Shown here in pieces: positions 7,232-15,709 of a stretch of DNA of 64,000 nucleotides. The notes beneath the pieces were generated by a model. It saw nothing but the letters and a program-made list of their open reading frames with translations, did not search any database and was not told the origin of the DNA. The stretch covers positions 1 through 64,000 of the forward strand of contig CAXTIG010000004.1 of NCBI GenBank assembly GCA_964244295.1, in the 5' to 3' direction. The position numbers and the translations under genes are program-made. Every line of letters begins with the position of its first letter. The stretch's first letter is position 1. Source of the stretch: JAJAZB01 sp964244295 (lineage in GTDB: Bacteria > Bacteroidota > Bacteroidia > Cytophagales > Spirosomataceae).

Positions 7232-8275
7232 ATGGTCAAGCACGTTTCGATTCAGAATTTCAAATCCATCAAGAGCCTGGAGTTCGAGGCTCGGCGGGTA
7301 AATGTGTTCATCGGGGAGCCGAATACGGGGAAATCGAATATTTTGGATGCCTTGGGGCTGCTGGCTATGCCGCTGATGAACGGACGAGACCTGGATTTCA
7401 AAAAGATTTTCAGGTTTCAAAGTATCGATGACCTCCTATACGAAGGAGATTTTACGAATCCATTCCACATCCGCGCCGACGATTGGTTCGCCAGATTAAC
7501 TAAAAGTGACTTAGGAAATTCTGATTCAGGTTTTGGAATCGGAGTGGGATTGCTCGACTGGCAGAATTATGTGCATAAACCTGCTTACGTTGATTCCTGC
7601 ACTCTTTTCGATGAAACGACCAACGAAGCTACACATCGGGTGTATTTGAATGAGGAACCAATGCCTCCGTTTAAAAAATACGTGTTCAACAACGCTTTTC
7701 AGTACCGTGATAATTCTAACCTTTTTCTTTCTTCACCATTTGGCGAAAACCTGCTCATGTTGATACGCTCCAATAGAAAGGTGAGGCAGTTAGTTTCAGA
7801 TATTTATGAAAGCAAAGGATTAAAAATGTTAATTAAAAAATCTACTCAGGAAATTGAGATGACAAAGGGATTTGAAGACGGCGTTTATTTTCCATACCCT
7901 TTTCGCTTTACTTCGGACACGCTTCAGCGTATTTCGTTTTACTACGCGGCCATCGAGACAAATCAAGACGCTACTATCCTTTTAGAAGAGCCGGAAGTAT
8001 TTACTTTCCCCCCATTTATCAAGCAATTGGCCAAAACCATCGCTGTCGACGAAGCAAACCAATATTTTATTGTCACTCACAACCCGTATCTGCTTGATAT
8101 TTTAATTCAAAAAACTCCTTCGGTTGATCTAAACGTTTTTAACACGTACATGGAAGACTATCAGACTAAACTCTATCGCCTTACTAACGATGAGCTTTCT
8201 GAGGTTTGGGATTACGAAGAGAGTGCTTTTTTCAACTTAGACCGCTACCTCCCGGATGACGAAGTTCATCGTTGA
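7232..8275 (+). CDS. AAA/ABC-type ATPase of the OLD/RecF-like group, probable defence protein
   Basis: 347 residues. Walker A is GEPNTGKS (residues 28-35) after the typical opening IQNFKSIKSLEFEARRVNVF. A signature-like segment (SDTLQRISFYYAAI), Walker B ILLEEPEVF and the downstream switch histidine VTHNPYLLD are all present. This is the architecture of AAA_15/AAA_21 ATPases found in OLD, PARIS AriA and other phage-defence systems. It has no fused Toprim domain. Instead the next gene, overlapping by 20 bp in another frame, encodes a short Toprim-like protein. Composition is less GC-rich than that of metabolic neighbours. A defence role is inferred from family and neighbours (restriction-modification and toxin-antitoxin genes). 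Confidence 0.85.
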   Translation: MVKHVSIQNFKSIKSLEFEARRVNVFIGEPNTGKSNILDALGLLAMPLMNGRDLDFKKIFRFQSIDDLLYEGDFTNPFHIRADDWFARLTKSDLGNSDSGFGIGVGLLDWQNYVHKPAYVDSCTLFDETTNEATHRVYLNEEPMPPFKKYVFNNAFQYRDNSNLFLSSPFGENLLMLIRSNRKVRQLVSDIYESKGLKMLIKKSTQEIEMTKGFEDGVYFPYPFRFTSDTLQRISFYYAAIETNQDATILLEEPEVFTFPPFIKQLAKTIAVDEANQYFIVTHNPYLLDILIQKTPSVDLNVFNTYMEDYQTKLYRLTNDELSEVWDYEESAFFNLDRYLPDDEVHR

Positions 8276-8723
8276 GGACGATGCCCACCGGGTTTTGGTG
8301 ACAACGTTACTGGGAATTTCCAAGAAGGAAATTGCATTGGGTGGCCCCAGGGGTAGGACGTGTCGCTTACTCGCAAGAAGCGCCGGGATGATTGGTCTGG
8401 TGGATGAAGACCCTCAGGCGCAAGGACTGCCCAGTTACCTCAAAAACCTTCCCTCGGAGCGTCTGTCACATGACATCAGGATTTTCCGGGATACTCAACG
8501 TGGCAACCGCATCCTGATGCTATGCCCCTCGGTGGAAATATGGGCCTTCGACAAGGCTCGCCGTAAAAAGGTTGATTTGCAAAAATTGATGGGTATTGCC
8601 TTGCCAAGCGAATTTCACCGAGTTGTGAATAAAGAACCCGAGAAATGGATTCGCCTTATTCAGCACCTTGAAGACTTGTCAACTGAAGGAATCGCACTTC
8701 TGAAAAGTATGCTAAACGCCTGA
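8256..8723 (+). CDS. Small Toprim-like protein paired with the ATPase
   Basis: 155 residues. The start ATG lies inside the last codons of the ATPase gene (20-bp overlap), which implies translational coupling. I do not recognise an exact family. The opening strand KFIVEDD with Glu7, followed by GLVDEDP with Asp50-x-Asp52, has the spacing and context of a Toprim fold (hydrophobic strand with a catalytic Glu, later DxD). The usual EG dipeptide is ED here. Similar short Toprim-like partners (DUF4276, DUF4435, RloB groups) act as nucleases with AAA ATPases. At 155 residues it is much shorter than DUF4435 AriB proteins. Nuclease activity is inferred. Confidence 0.65.
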   Translation: MTKFIVEDDAHRVLVTTLLGISKKEIALGGPRGRTCRLLARSAGMIGLVDEDPQAQGLPSYLKNLPSERLSHDIRIFRDTQRGNRILMLCPSVEIWAFDKARRKKVDLQKLMGIALPSEFHRVVNKEPEKWIRLIQHLEDLSTEGIALLKSMLNA

Positions 8724-8894
8724 CAAATAGAAAGTTGTTTCAGAAGATACTGCATGGGAAAGAAAAGCCTTTCCGAGAAGCCGGGAGGCTAAGGTACCAA
8801 CAAATTCCGAGCATCCAAGCGCCGCAAATTTTTAGCCAAAAACACTTGGTACCGATTAAAAAACGGCCTTAACTTTCCGAGAAACACCACCAGT

Positions 8895-9113
8895 ATGGAC
8901 ATCGCCCGTCAGAAACTCGACCTGATTGAGTGGATCTCTAAAGTGCGCGACCCCCGGCTGTTGCGCCAATTGGCCGATTTGAAACACCAACAACCGACCA
9001 CCGAACCGACCACTGGCCGACACGCGGGCTGGGGCCGGGACATCTTCGGGCACGTAGCCGACGAACACCTCGATGCCATTCCACCTGGCTTTGAGGAATA
9101 CCTGACTGCATGA
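8895..9113 (+). CDS. Probable antitoxin of the VapC-type pair
   Basis: 72 residues. The N-terminal helix (MDIARQKLDLIEWISKVRDP, then LLRQLADL) followed by a flexible, Thr/Pro-rich segment and an acidic C-terminus resembles short Bacteroidota antitoxins encoded before PIN toxins (DUF2281-like or addiction-module type). The stop codon overlaps the toxin start by 4 bp (ATGA). A weak -7-like TAACTTTC lies at about 8870. The 171-bp gap to the previous gene contains only a small hairpin (GGAAAG/CTTTCC) and no other recognisable feature. Assignment rests mainly on position. Confidence 0.7.
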   Translation: MDIARQKLDLIEWISKVRDPRLLRQLADLKHQQPTTEPTTGRHAGWGRDIFGHVADEHLDAIPPGFEEYLTA

Positions 9114-9496
9114 AATACCTCGTGGACACGCACGTGCTCATCTGGCACGCGCTCGACGACCCCCGGCTTAGCCCGGAGGCACGGCAACTCCTCGACGACC
9201 CCGCCCACCAACTCGCGGTCAGTCAGGCGACGCTGTGGGAAATCGCGCTCAACCTGAGCGCCGGACGTTTATCGCTCAACGTTCCCTTCGCCCGCCTCGA
9301 AACCGAACTCCTCGACAACGGCTTCGGCGTGCTACCCTACGACTTTGAGCACTATAAAATCCTGCTCAACCTTCCGTCCCACCACCAGGACCCCTTCGAC
9401 CGCTTCATCATTGCCCAGAGCATCGCCGAGGGCATGGTCATCGTCACGCACGACGTGCGCTTTCAGTTGTATCCGGCGCGGGTGTTTTTGGTTTAA
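9110..9496 (+). CDS. vapC: Type II toxin-antitoxin PIN domain ribonuclease, VapC-like
   Basis: 128 residues. It opens with YLVDTHVLIWH (first catalytic Asp), contains LLDDPAHQLAVSQATLWEIA (conserved Ser-x-x-Thr-x-x-Glu region), and has HHQDPFDRFIIAQ (DPFDR, catalytic Asp) and a final acidic VTHDVRF. This is the full set of the PIN-domain subfamily in which VapC cleaves tRNA or rRNA. It overlaps the upstream antitoxin by 4 bp. It is a second, unrelated PIN-type module in the first 10 kb, besides the DUF5615/DUF433 pair. Confidence 0.9.
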   Translation: MKYLVDTHVLIWHALDDPRLSPEARQLLDDPAHQLAVSQATLWEIALNLSAGRLSLNVPFARLETELLDNGFGVLPYDFEHYKILLNLPSHHQDPFDRFIIAQSIAEGMVIVTHDVRFQLYPARVFLV

Positions 9497-9542
9497 AACC
9501 AGCCCGTCATTCTAAGCGCAGCGAAACGGTACGTCCACATTT

Positions 9543-10631
9543 ATGAACCCGCTCCTCTGGCTCTGCCTCGCGCTCGGCTTGTCCACCTGCCAATCCAGCA
9601 CCCCGACCCAAACGGCGGCGGTTGAACCCCCCGTTTCGGACGACTACGCACCGGGCGTATCCACACCGGGCAACAAAATGGGTGGCGTGAGTTTCGTGGC
9701 TCCTCGCCAACCCATCGACTCGACCACGCTGGGAGCAGTGAAGCGCGTGAATGCCAACTGGGTGGCGCTGATTCCCTACGCGATGGTGGGCCGCGAGGGC
9801 GGCGCGCCACTACACGACAACCATCCCCGCCAAATGTGGGGCGAAACCCACGCGGGCGTGGCGGCCTGCGCCGGCCTCGCCCACCGGCAGGGCCTGAAGG
9901 TGATGGTGAAGCCCCAGGTCTGGCTGCACCAGGGCACTTACACGGGGCATTTTTTATTGAAAAACGACACCGAATGGCGGGCCTTCGAGGCGCAGTACCG
10001 CGACTACATCCTGGGCTTTGCGCGGGTTTCGGATTCGCTCGGCGTGGAGGTGTTTTGCCTGGGGACCGAGTTCGATGCGTTCGTTGAAAAACGGCCTGAT
10101 TTCTGGAAAAGTCTCATCGCCGACGTGCGCGGTGTTTTTCACGGAAAATTGACCTACGCCGCCAACTGGAATTCGTACCGGGCTTTTCCGCACTGGCAGG
10201 ACCTCGATTACGTGGGCATCAACGCCTACTTCCCGCTTTCCCCCCTCAACACGCCCACGGCGGCAACCCTCGACGAGCACTGGAAACCCTGGGTGCGGGA
10301 GGTGGAAACCTTTCAACGGGCCCAAAAAAAGCCCATCCTCTTCACCGAATACGGCTACCGCAGTCTGGATGGCTGCGCCAAAGAACCCTGGGAATCGAGC
10401 CGCGATGCCCCGGCCAACGCGGAGGCGCAGCGCCTGAGCTACGAGGCGCTATACCGGCAGTTTTGGCAAAAACCCTGGGTGGCGGGTGGCTTTCTCTGGA
10501 AATGGTACGACCGCGACCAGCTCGCCGAAGGCGACTCCCGCTGGTTTCGCCGCCAGACGGATTACACGCCGCAAGGCAAGCCCGTCGAGGCCACGATTCG
10601 GGAATGGTACGGGAGGAGAATTGAGAATTGA
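9543..10631 (+). CDS. Glycoside hydrolase, GH113-like lipoprotein
   Basis: 362 residues. It has an N-terminal lipoprotein signal with a lipobox-like LSTC at residues ~13-16. The rest is a (beta/alpha)8 hydrolase of the GH113 kind (beta-mannanase group). The strand-4 motif CLGTEFD carries the likely acid/base Glu, and the strand-7 motif ILFTEYGYRS carries the likely nucleophile Glu. GINAYFPLSP and a late WKWYDRD loop are also typical. It is probably an outer-membrane-anchored or periplasmic enzyme acting on mannan or related glycans; the exact substrate is uncertain. It is followed after ~50 bp by an acyl-CoA dehydrogenase with no obvious functional link. Confidence 0.8.
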   Translation: MNPLLWLCLALGLSTCQSSTPTQTAAVEPPVSDDYAPGVSTPGNKMGGVSFVAPRQPIDSTTLGAVKRVNANWVALIPYAMVGREGGAPLHDNHPRQMWGETHAGVAACAGLAHRQGLKVMVKPQVWLHQGTYTGHFLLKNDTEWRAFEAQYRDYILGFARVSDSLGVEVFCLGTEFDAFVEKRPDFWKSLIADVRGVFHGKLTYAANWNSYRAFPHWQDLDYVGINAYFPLSPLNTPTAATLDEHWKPWVREVETFQRAQKKPILFTEYGYRSLDGCAKEPWESSRDAPANAEAQRLSYEALYRQFWQKPWVAGGFLWKWYDRDQLAEGDSRWFRRQTDYTPQGKPVEATIREWYGRRIEN

Positions 10632-10684
10632 AAGTTGAGGAGGCCTTTTCATTTTCAATTCTCCACTTTCAACTACCTTCGCTC

Positions 10685-12553
10685 ATGCCTGCCCCGTTCT
10701 TTTCGCCCCGCAATCTCCGCTTCGTTCTCTACGAACTACTCCGCGTGGAGGGGCTGACGGACTACGCCTATTTTCAGGACCATTCCCACGAAACCTTCGA
10801 TTTGGTGCTCGACACCGCCGCCCGGCTGGCCGAAACCCGCCTCCGTCCGCTGTTGACGGCAATGGACCGGCAGGAACCGCAACTCGTGGACGGGCAAATC
10901 CGCATTCACCCGGCCATGCACGCCCTGGTCCGGCAGTTTGGCGAAGACGGCTGGATCAACGCCACTTTCCGCTACGACGAAGGCGGGCAGCAACTGCCCG
11001 GCGTGATTCACAGCGCGGCGGGGTTTATTTTTCAGGCCGCCAATTACTCGGCCAGCGTGTTTCCCTTTCTGACCACCGGCGCGGCTAACTTGCTGCGGAG
11101 TTTTGGGTCGAAGGAGTTGATCGAAACCTTCACGCCTCAACTGTACTCCGGCGAATGGCAGGGCACGATGGCCCTGACCGAACCCGACGCGGGCAGTTCA
11201 CTCAGCGACATCACGACCAGCGCTGAACCCACCGACGAGCCGGGCGTGTACAAAATCAACGGCCAGAAAATCTACATCTCAGCGGGCGACCACGACGGCG
11301 CAGAAAACGTCGTTCACCTAATGCTCGCCCGCATCAAAGGCGGCCCGACGGGAGCAAAAGGCATTTCCCTTTTCGTCGTCCCTAAATTCAGAATCAGGAG
11401 GCAAGAGACAGGAGACAAGAACCAGGGGGTGGGAGGCCCGAATTCATCAACAATTCACAATTCACCAACTCACCAATTCTTAGTTGATAATGACATCGTC
11501 ACCACTGGGATTTACCACAAAATGGGCTACAAAGGTGCGCCCATCGCCCACCTCACGATGGGCAGCCGCGACAATTGCCAGGGCTACCTCGTCGGCGAGG
11601 CGCACCAGGGTTTGCGCTACATGTTTCAGATGATGAACGAAGCCCGCGTGGGCGTGGGCCTCAACGCCACGGCCATCGCCACGGCGGCCTACTACGCCTC
11701 GCTGGCCTACGCCCAGGAGCGTCCGCAGGGGCGGGTGGTTTCGGAGAAAAACCTCGGTACGCCCCCGGTGCCCATCATCCGCCACGCCGACGTGCGGCGG
11801 ATGTTGTTGTTTCAAAAATCGGTGGTGGAAGGGTCGCTGGCGCTGCTGTTGCGCTGCGCGTACTGGGCTGATTTGGCGCACGTGGGCGAGGCCGAAGAGC
11901 GCGGACGCGCCGGAATGCTGCTCGATTTGCTCACGCCGGTGGCCAAAAGTTACCCTTCGGAAATGGGCTGCCTCAGCACGTCGGCGGCGGTGCAAATTCT
12001 AGGCGGCGCGGGCTACACCACTGATTTTCCCGTCGAACAATACTACCGCGAAGCGCGGATTCACCCCATCCACGAGGGCACGACGGGCATTCACGGGCTG
12101 GATTTACTGGGTCGAAAAATTGGATTGCACGGCGGCAAAGCCCTGCGTTATTTCGTGGCCGAACTCCAGGCTACCGCCTACGACGCCCGGCGGCACGAGT
12201 CGTTGAAGCCCTTCGCCGAAACACTGGAACACGCCCTCGGCACGGTGCAACGGACGACCCAGCACTTGCTCAAACTGGCCGCCCAGCACCCCGAACGTGG
12301 CCTTGCCGATGCCACGCTGTACCTCGACGCCTTCGGCATCCTGACCATCGCCTGGCAATGGCTCGACCTGGGCCTCGTGGCCCGGAAAGCCCTCGACGCC
12401 GGGGCGACGGGCAGCGAGGCGGATTTTTACGAAGGAAAAGGGGCCGCGATGCGCTACTTTTTTGAGTACGAACTGGTGAAAATCGAAGGCATCGCCCGCC
12501 GCCTGACCAGCGCGGACGCGGTGACGCTAGAGGTGAGGAATGAGTTTTTTTAA
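10685..12553 (+). CDS. Acyl-CoA dehydrogenase, large type with C-terminal extension
   Basis: 622 residues from the ATG at 10685; an upstream in-frame ATG at 10628 translates the intergenic repeat and is rejected. It is an FAD-dependent acyl-CoA dehydrogenase of the ~600-residue class (DmdC/AcdA-like, with the extra C-terminal acyl-CoA dehydrogenase domain). Seen: MALTEPDAGSSLSDI (FAD/substrate loop), YHKMGYKGAPIAHL, the R-rich arm RVGVGLNA, and the catalytic segment QYYREARIHPIHEGTTGI with its Glu. An in-frame insertion of ~35 residues (about 234-268) between FVVPKFR and TGIYHKMGYKG is encoded by repetitive intergenic-type DNA. It probably forms a surface loop. It is the first gene of the lipid-catabolism run. 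Confidence 0.93.
   Translation: MPAPFFSPRNLRFVLYELLRVEGLTDYAYFQDHSHETFDLVLDTAARLAETRLRPLLTAMDRQEPQLVDGQIRIHPAMHALVRQFGEDGWINATFRYDEGGQQLPGVIHSAAGFIFQAANYSASVFPFLTTGAANLLRSFGSKELIETFTPQLYSGEWQGTMALTEPDAGSSLSDITTSAEPTDEPGVYKINGQKIYISAGDHDGAENVVHLMLARIKGGPTGAKGISLFVVPKFRIRRQETGDKNQGVGGPNSSTIHNSPTHQFLVDNDIVTTGIYHKMGYKGAPIAHLTMGSRDNCQGYLVGEAHQGLRYMFQMMNEARVGVGLNATAIATAAYYASLAYAQERPQGRVVSEKNLGTPPVPIIRHADVRRMLLFQKSVVEGSLALLLRCAYWADLAHVGEAEERGRAGMLLDLLTPVAKSYPSEMGCLSTSAAVQILGGAGYTTDFPVEQYYREARIHPIHEGTTGIHGLDLLGRKIGLHGGKALRYFVAELQATAYDARRHESLKPFAETLEHALGTVQRTTQHLLKLAAQHPERGLADATLYLDAFGILTIAWQWLDLGLVARKALDAGATGSEADFYEGKGAAMRYFFEYELVKIEGIARRLTSADAVTLEVRNEFF
11384..11490 (+). repeat. In-frame insertion of intergenic-type repetitive DNA within the acyl-CoA dehydrogenase gene
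   Basis: Between the codons for FVVPKFR and the conserved TGIYHKMGYKG the gene carries a purine-rich run (AGACAGGAGACAAGA type) followed by repeated CAATTCAC/CACCAATTC units. Such sequence is typical of non-coding spacers in Bacteroidota. The frame is kept and translates to a low-complexity, Gln/Asn/Ser/His-rich loop. Other members of the enzyme family have only a few residues here. Confidence 0.6.
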
Positions 12554-12555
12554 AA

Positions 12556-12658
12556 AAGCCCCCCGACCGAAATGTCGGATCACCCCGAAGGGGGAGTTAC
12601 GTTTACGTTCATAAACATGCCTCCTTCGGGGTGATCCGACATCTCGGTTAGGGGGCTT
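12556..12658. repeat. Long inverted repeat, 39-bp imperfect arms
   Basis: Arms 12556-12594 and 12620-12658 match at about 35 of 39 positions, with a 25-nt loop. It starts 2 bp after the acyl-CoA dehydrogenase stop codon. It may be a terminator. The arm sequence is unrelated to the other palindromes of the window. Confidence 0.85.
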
Positions 12659-12672
12659 GAATTTTCACCATC

Positions 12673-12870
12673 ATGCCAAAATACCAACTCGTCGAAGCAG
12701 CGGCCATCGAGCACCACAACGAATACTTCGAGATTCGTTTCAACGACCACCGCAACAGCCTGTTTTTCACCACCAACGAGGAAAACCTCGAAACCACCGC
12801 CGACGCCATCGTGGCCGAACAGGCTCCCGGCGAGATGGGGTACCACGTGGTGCCGCACCGGAAGGAGTGA
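12673..12870 (+). CDS. Small hypothetical protein
   Basis: 65 residues, MPKYQLVEAAAIEHHNEYFE at the start. No family recognised. The composition is that of a small soluble alpha/beta protein, charged and rich in His, Asn and Glu, with no signal peptide or membrane segment. It lies between two long palindromes (12556-12658 and 12892-12955) and so is probably its own transcription unit. Codon usage is GC-rich, like its neighbours, and supports a real gene. No function is proposed. Confidence 0.6.
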   Translation: MPKYQLVEAAAIEHHNEYFEIRFNDHRNSLFFTTNEENLETTADAIVAEQAPGEMGYHVVPHRKE

Positions 12871-12891
12871 AGTGGTTTCCTTGACCTCACG

Positions 12892-12955
12892 TAACCCCTG
12901 CGAGCTTGTTCCACGGTGGGTTTAAACCCACCGTGGAACAAGCTCGCAGGGGTTA
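12892..12955. repeat. Perfect 64-bp palindrome
   Basis: 32-bp perfect arms with no spacer (12892-12923 and 12924-12955). It lies between the small hypothetical gene and the second acyl-CoA dehydrogenase. A third partial copy of the outer end (CTAACCCCTGCG) follows at about 12966-12977, next to a short ACCTCT/AGAGGT inverted repeat. Confidence 0.9.
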
Positions 12956-13003
12956 GTATCACCTCTAACCCCTGCGCCGACTAGAGGTCAGCACCACCTT
13001 TTC

Positions 13004-14227
13004 ATGGAAAATCTCTTCGCTACCGACCATACCCGCGCCCTGCTGCCGCGAATCCGCACTTTCGTGGAAACCGAACTCTACCCGCTCGAAACGAGCGAGT
13101 ACCTGACGGGCAAATTTTCCAACGTCGCCAAAATTCTCGATCAAAAACGGGAACTGGTGAGGAAAGCGGGCCTTTGGGGCTTGCAATGGGGGCTGGACGA
13201 AGGCGGGCTGGGGCTGACGCTCTGCGAATTCGGGCAGGTGTCGGAGGTGCTGGCGGCTTCGCCCTTTGGGCACTACACCTTCGGCACCCAGGCCCCCGAC
13301 ATCGGCAACATGGAACTGCTCCACCGCTTCGCCTCGCCAGAATTGCAGCACCGTTGGCTGGAGCCGTTGAAGGAAGGGAAAATCCGGAGTTGTTTCTCCA
13401 TGACCGAACCCGATTTTGCCGGGTCGAACCCGGTCAATCTGGGCACGACCGCCGTGCGGGACGGGAACGACTACGTCATCGAAGGGCGCAAGTGGTTTAC
13501 CTCCAGCGCCGACGGGGCGGCTTTTGCCGTGGTGATGGCCGTCACCAACCCCGATGCCGCACCGCACCGTCGCGCCAGTCAAATCATCGTGCCGACCGAC
13601 ACGCCCGGTTTCCGGCTGGTTCGCAACATTTCGATCATGGGCGACGCCTCCGACCACTGGGCCAGCCACGCCGAGGTGGAGTACGTGGCTTGCCGGGTGC
13701 CGGTGACCAACCTCATCGGCACCGAAGGCCAGGGCTTTGGCCTCGCCCAGGAACGCCTCGGGCCGGGGCGCATCCATCACTGTATGCGGTGGATCGGCAT
13801 CGCCGAGCGGGCTTTCGACCTGCTCTGCCGCCGCGCCGCCAGCCGCGACATGGGCGACGGGCAGGCCCTCGGCCACAAGCAATTCGTGCAGGGCTGGATT
13901 GCCGACAGCCGCGCCGAAATCGATGCCTGCCGTTTGTTGGTACTCCGCACGGCCCGCAGCATCGACGAGCGCGGGGCGGCCAACGCCCGCAACGAGGTTT
14001 CCGAAATCAAGTTTTACGTGGCCGCCATGCTGGGCCGCGTACTCGACCGGGCCATTCAGGCCCACGGCGCGGCGGGCCTCACCGACGATTTGGTGCTGAG
14101 TTTCTGGTTCCGCCACGAACGCGCCGCCCGGATTTACGACGGAGCCGACGAAGTTCACAAAACCGCCCTGGCGCGGAGCATTCTGAAGGGCTACGGGCTG
14201 GATGTGAAGCGGAAAGTGGAGGCGTGA
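13004..14227 (+). CDS. Acyl-CoA dehydrogenase of the ACAD10/ACAD11 (LvaC) type
   Basis: 407 residues. Characteristic segments match the dehydrogenase half of animal ACAD11 more than ordinary beta-oxidation enzymes: APDIGNMELLHRF, SCFSMTEPDFAGSNPVNL, VIEGRKWFTSSADGA, GFGLAQERLGPGRIHHCMRW and a late IYDGADEVHKTALA. Known members (ACAD10/11 and LvaC of Pseudomonas putida) use 4-phosphoacyl-CoA, made by a kinase from 4-hydroxyacyl-CoA, and eliminate phosphate to give an enoyl-CoA. The matching APH-type kinase is encoded 1.5 kb downstream (15710-16771), as a separate gene rather than a fusion. FAD cofactor is expected. Substrate chain length is unknown. Confidence 0.88.
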   Translation: MENLFATDHTRALLPRIRTFVETELYPLETSEYLTGKFSNVAKILDQKRELVRKAGLWGLQWGLDEGGLGLTLCEFGQVSEVLAASPFGHYTFGTQAPDIGNMELLHRFASPELQHRWLEPLKEGKIRSCFSMTEPDFAGSNPVNLGTTAVRDGNDYVIEGRKWFTSSADGAAFAVVMAVTNPDAAPHRRASQIIVPTDTPGFRLVRNISIMGDASDHWASHAEVEYVACRVPVTNLIGTEGQGFGLAQERLGPGRIHHCMRWIGIAERAFDLLCRRAASRDMGDGQALGHKQFVQGWIADSRAEIDACRLLVLRTARSIDERGAANARNEVSEIKFYVAAMLGRVLDRAIQAHGAAGLTDDLVLSFWFRHERAARIYDGADEVHKTALARSILKGYGLDVKRKVEA

Positions 14228-14265
14228 GGGAGTGGGGGCACTTTTTCGAGAAACCCCACTTCAAC

Positions 14266-14393
14266 CTGTCATCCTGAGCTTGCGAAGGACCTTTCGCCTC
14301 TACTCTCTGGACTACTTGGCTGGTAGCCGCTGGTAACCTCCCAGTCGAATTGGAGGTGAGCGCGAAAGGTCCTTCGCAAGCTCAGGATGACAG
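14266..14393. repeat. Long inverted repeat with conserved loop core
   Basis: Perfect 32-bp arms (14266-14297 and 14362-14393) start with CTGTCATCCTGAGCTTGCG. The 64-nt loop contains CTACTTGGCTGGTAGCC at 14312-14328, the 17-nt core seen in the loops of at least five other palindromes here. It sits between the ACAD11-like gene and the DUF4421 gene. Confidence 0.9.
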
Positions 14394-14436
14394 ATTAAAG
14401 TGGGGCGGGGAATGGATTTAGTACGAGAGTTTTACG

Positions 14437-15513
14437 ATGAAAAACGGCTCTACCCTTTCCCTCTTTTTTTACGCGATCCTGGCGCTTAGTGCTGTTCTTC
14501 CGGCCGTTGGACAGCGTCAGCGCCGCGCACCCTCGCCGGTCGATACGGCCTACGTCCGCACTTTCCCCCGGCACGTCGTTGGACGATTATTCCTGGCCCA
14601 GAAGTACACCAACGCCGATTTGCTGGCTCCCAGCGAGTCTCCGCGTCTGAAGTACCGCCCCAACACCAAACTTAACCTGGGCGTAGGGGCCACTTACGGT
14701 CCGCTGACGGTCAACCTGGGCTACGGATTCGGATTCCTGAATAACGACACGGAAAAAGGCCGCACCCGCTCGCTCGATTTGCAGTCGCACCTGTACACCC
14801 GCAAGTGGGTCATCGACCTGTTCGGCCAGTTTTACAACGGCTACTACCTCGCCCCCCAGGGCACGGCCACGCCCGACCCCGACGCGTACTACCAACGCCC
14901 CGACGCCCGCCTGCGGCTCTTCGGCCTTTCGGGCTACCGGATTTTCAACCCCCGGCGGTTTTCGTACCGGGCCGCCCTGACCCAGATCGAGTGGCAACGG
15001 AAATCGGCCGGTTCCTGGCTGGCGGGGCTGGAGTTATACACGGGTACGTTCCGGGGCGATAGTTCCCTGGTGCCGGGGGCGCTGGCGGCGGAGTACCCCC
15101 AGCCTTACGTGCGCGAAATCCGCTTCGTCAAGTTTGGGCCGGGCGGGGGCTACGCCTACACGCAGGTGATTAAAAAACGGTTTTTCGTGACGGGTTCCCT
15201 CACGCTCAACCTCAATCTGACCTTCAGTGACGAAACCTCGGAGGCGGGTTCGGTCGATGCCTTCAGTCTGCGCCCAAACCTGTTGCTGCGGGCGGTGGCC
15301 GGGTACAACAGTAACCGCTGGATTGCGAGCGTAGCCTGGGTCGAAAATTCCGTCACGGTGGGTAGCCGCGAATTTCAGTACGGGTATTTACTCCGCACCG
15401 GTACCTACCGGCTTACGCTGGCCCGGCGGTTTGTGGCGGGAAAGCGGCTCCGCGCCATAAAGCGAGATTTTGAAAATAAGAAGCGGGACCTCGAACGCCG
15501 TCTGCCGATTTAG
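14437..15513 (+). CDS. DUF4421 family protein, probable outer-membrane beta-barrel
   Basis: 358 residues. An N-terminal signal peptide (LFFYAILALSAVLPAVGQ) is followed by DTAYVRTFPRHVVGRLFLAQKY. A series of alternating amphipathic strands follows, rich in Tyr, Arg and Gly (for example GVGATYGPLTVNLGYGFGFL), as expected for DUF4421, a Bacteroidota outer-membrane-protein-like family of unknown function. Length is normal for the family. It lies inside the lipid-catabolism run and could be a transport or surface component, but nothing in the sequence shows that. Long palindromes flank it on both sides, so it is likely transcribed alone. Confidence 0.75.
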   Translation: MKNGSTLSLFFYAILALSAVLPAVGQRQRRAPSPVDTAYVRTFPRHVVGRLFLAQKYTNADLLAPSESPRLKYRPNTKLNLGVGATYGPLTVNLGYGFGFLNNDTEKGRTRSLDLQSHLYTRKWVIDLFGQFYNGYYLAPQGTATPDPDAYYQRPDARLRLFGLSGYRIFNPRRFSYRAALTQIEWQRKSAGSWLAGLELYTGTFRGDSSLVPGALAAEYPQPYVREIRFVKFGPGGGYAYTQVIKKRFFVTGSLTLNLNLTFSDETSEAGSVDAFSLRPNLLLRAVAGYNSNRWIASVAWVENSVTVGSREFQYGYLLRTGTYRLTLARRFVAGKRLRAIKRDFENKKRDLERRLPI

Positions 15514-15569
15514 ATAACGCCTTGAATTTGTTTAGAATTTTGAAAAAAGACGACAGTTCCACTGGGGCG

Positions 15570-15696
15570 GTCATCCCGACGAAGGAGGGACCGGGCGGCG
15601 TTCCGCTCGTTGAGATGCAAGAACGTTGGCTACCGGCGAAGTAGCTTGTATTCCAACGAGCGGAACGCCGCCCGGTCCCTCCTTCGTCGGGATGAC
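15570..15696. repeat. Long inverted repeat with conserved loop core (reverse orientation)
   Basis: Perfect 43-bp arms (15570-15612 and 15654-15696) beginning GTCATCCCGACGAAGG. The 41-nt loop carries GGCTACCGGCGAAGTAG (15628-15644), the reverse complement of the core. About 31 loop bases are almost identical to those of the palindrome at 61635-61789, 46 kb away. It ends 13 bp before the start codon of the kinase gene. Confidence 0.92.
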
Positions 15697-15709
15697 AAAC
15701 CACTTTCTC

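Noticed and set aside
12965..14158. 397-codon frame on the minus strand over the second acyl-CoA dehydrogenase
   Set aside because: The plus-strand frame has clear catalytic and FAD motifs; the minus frame has none.
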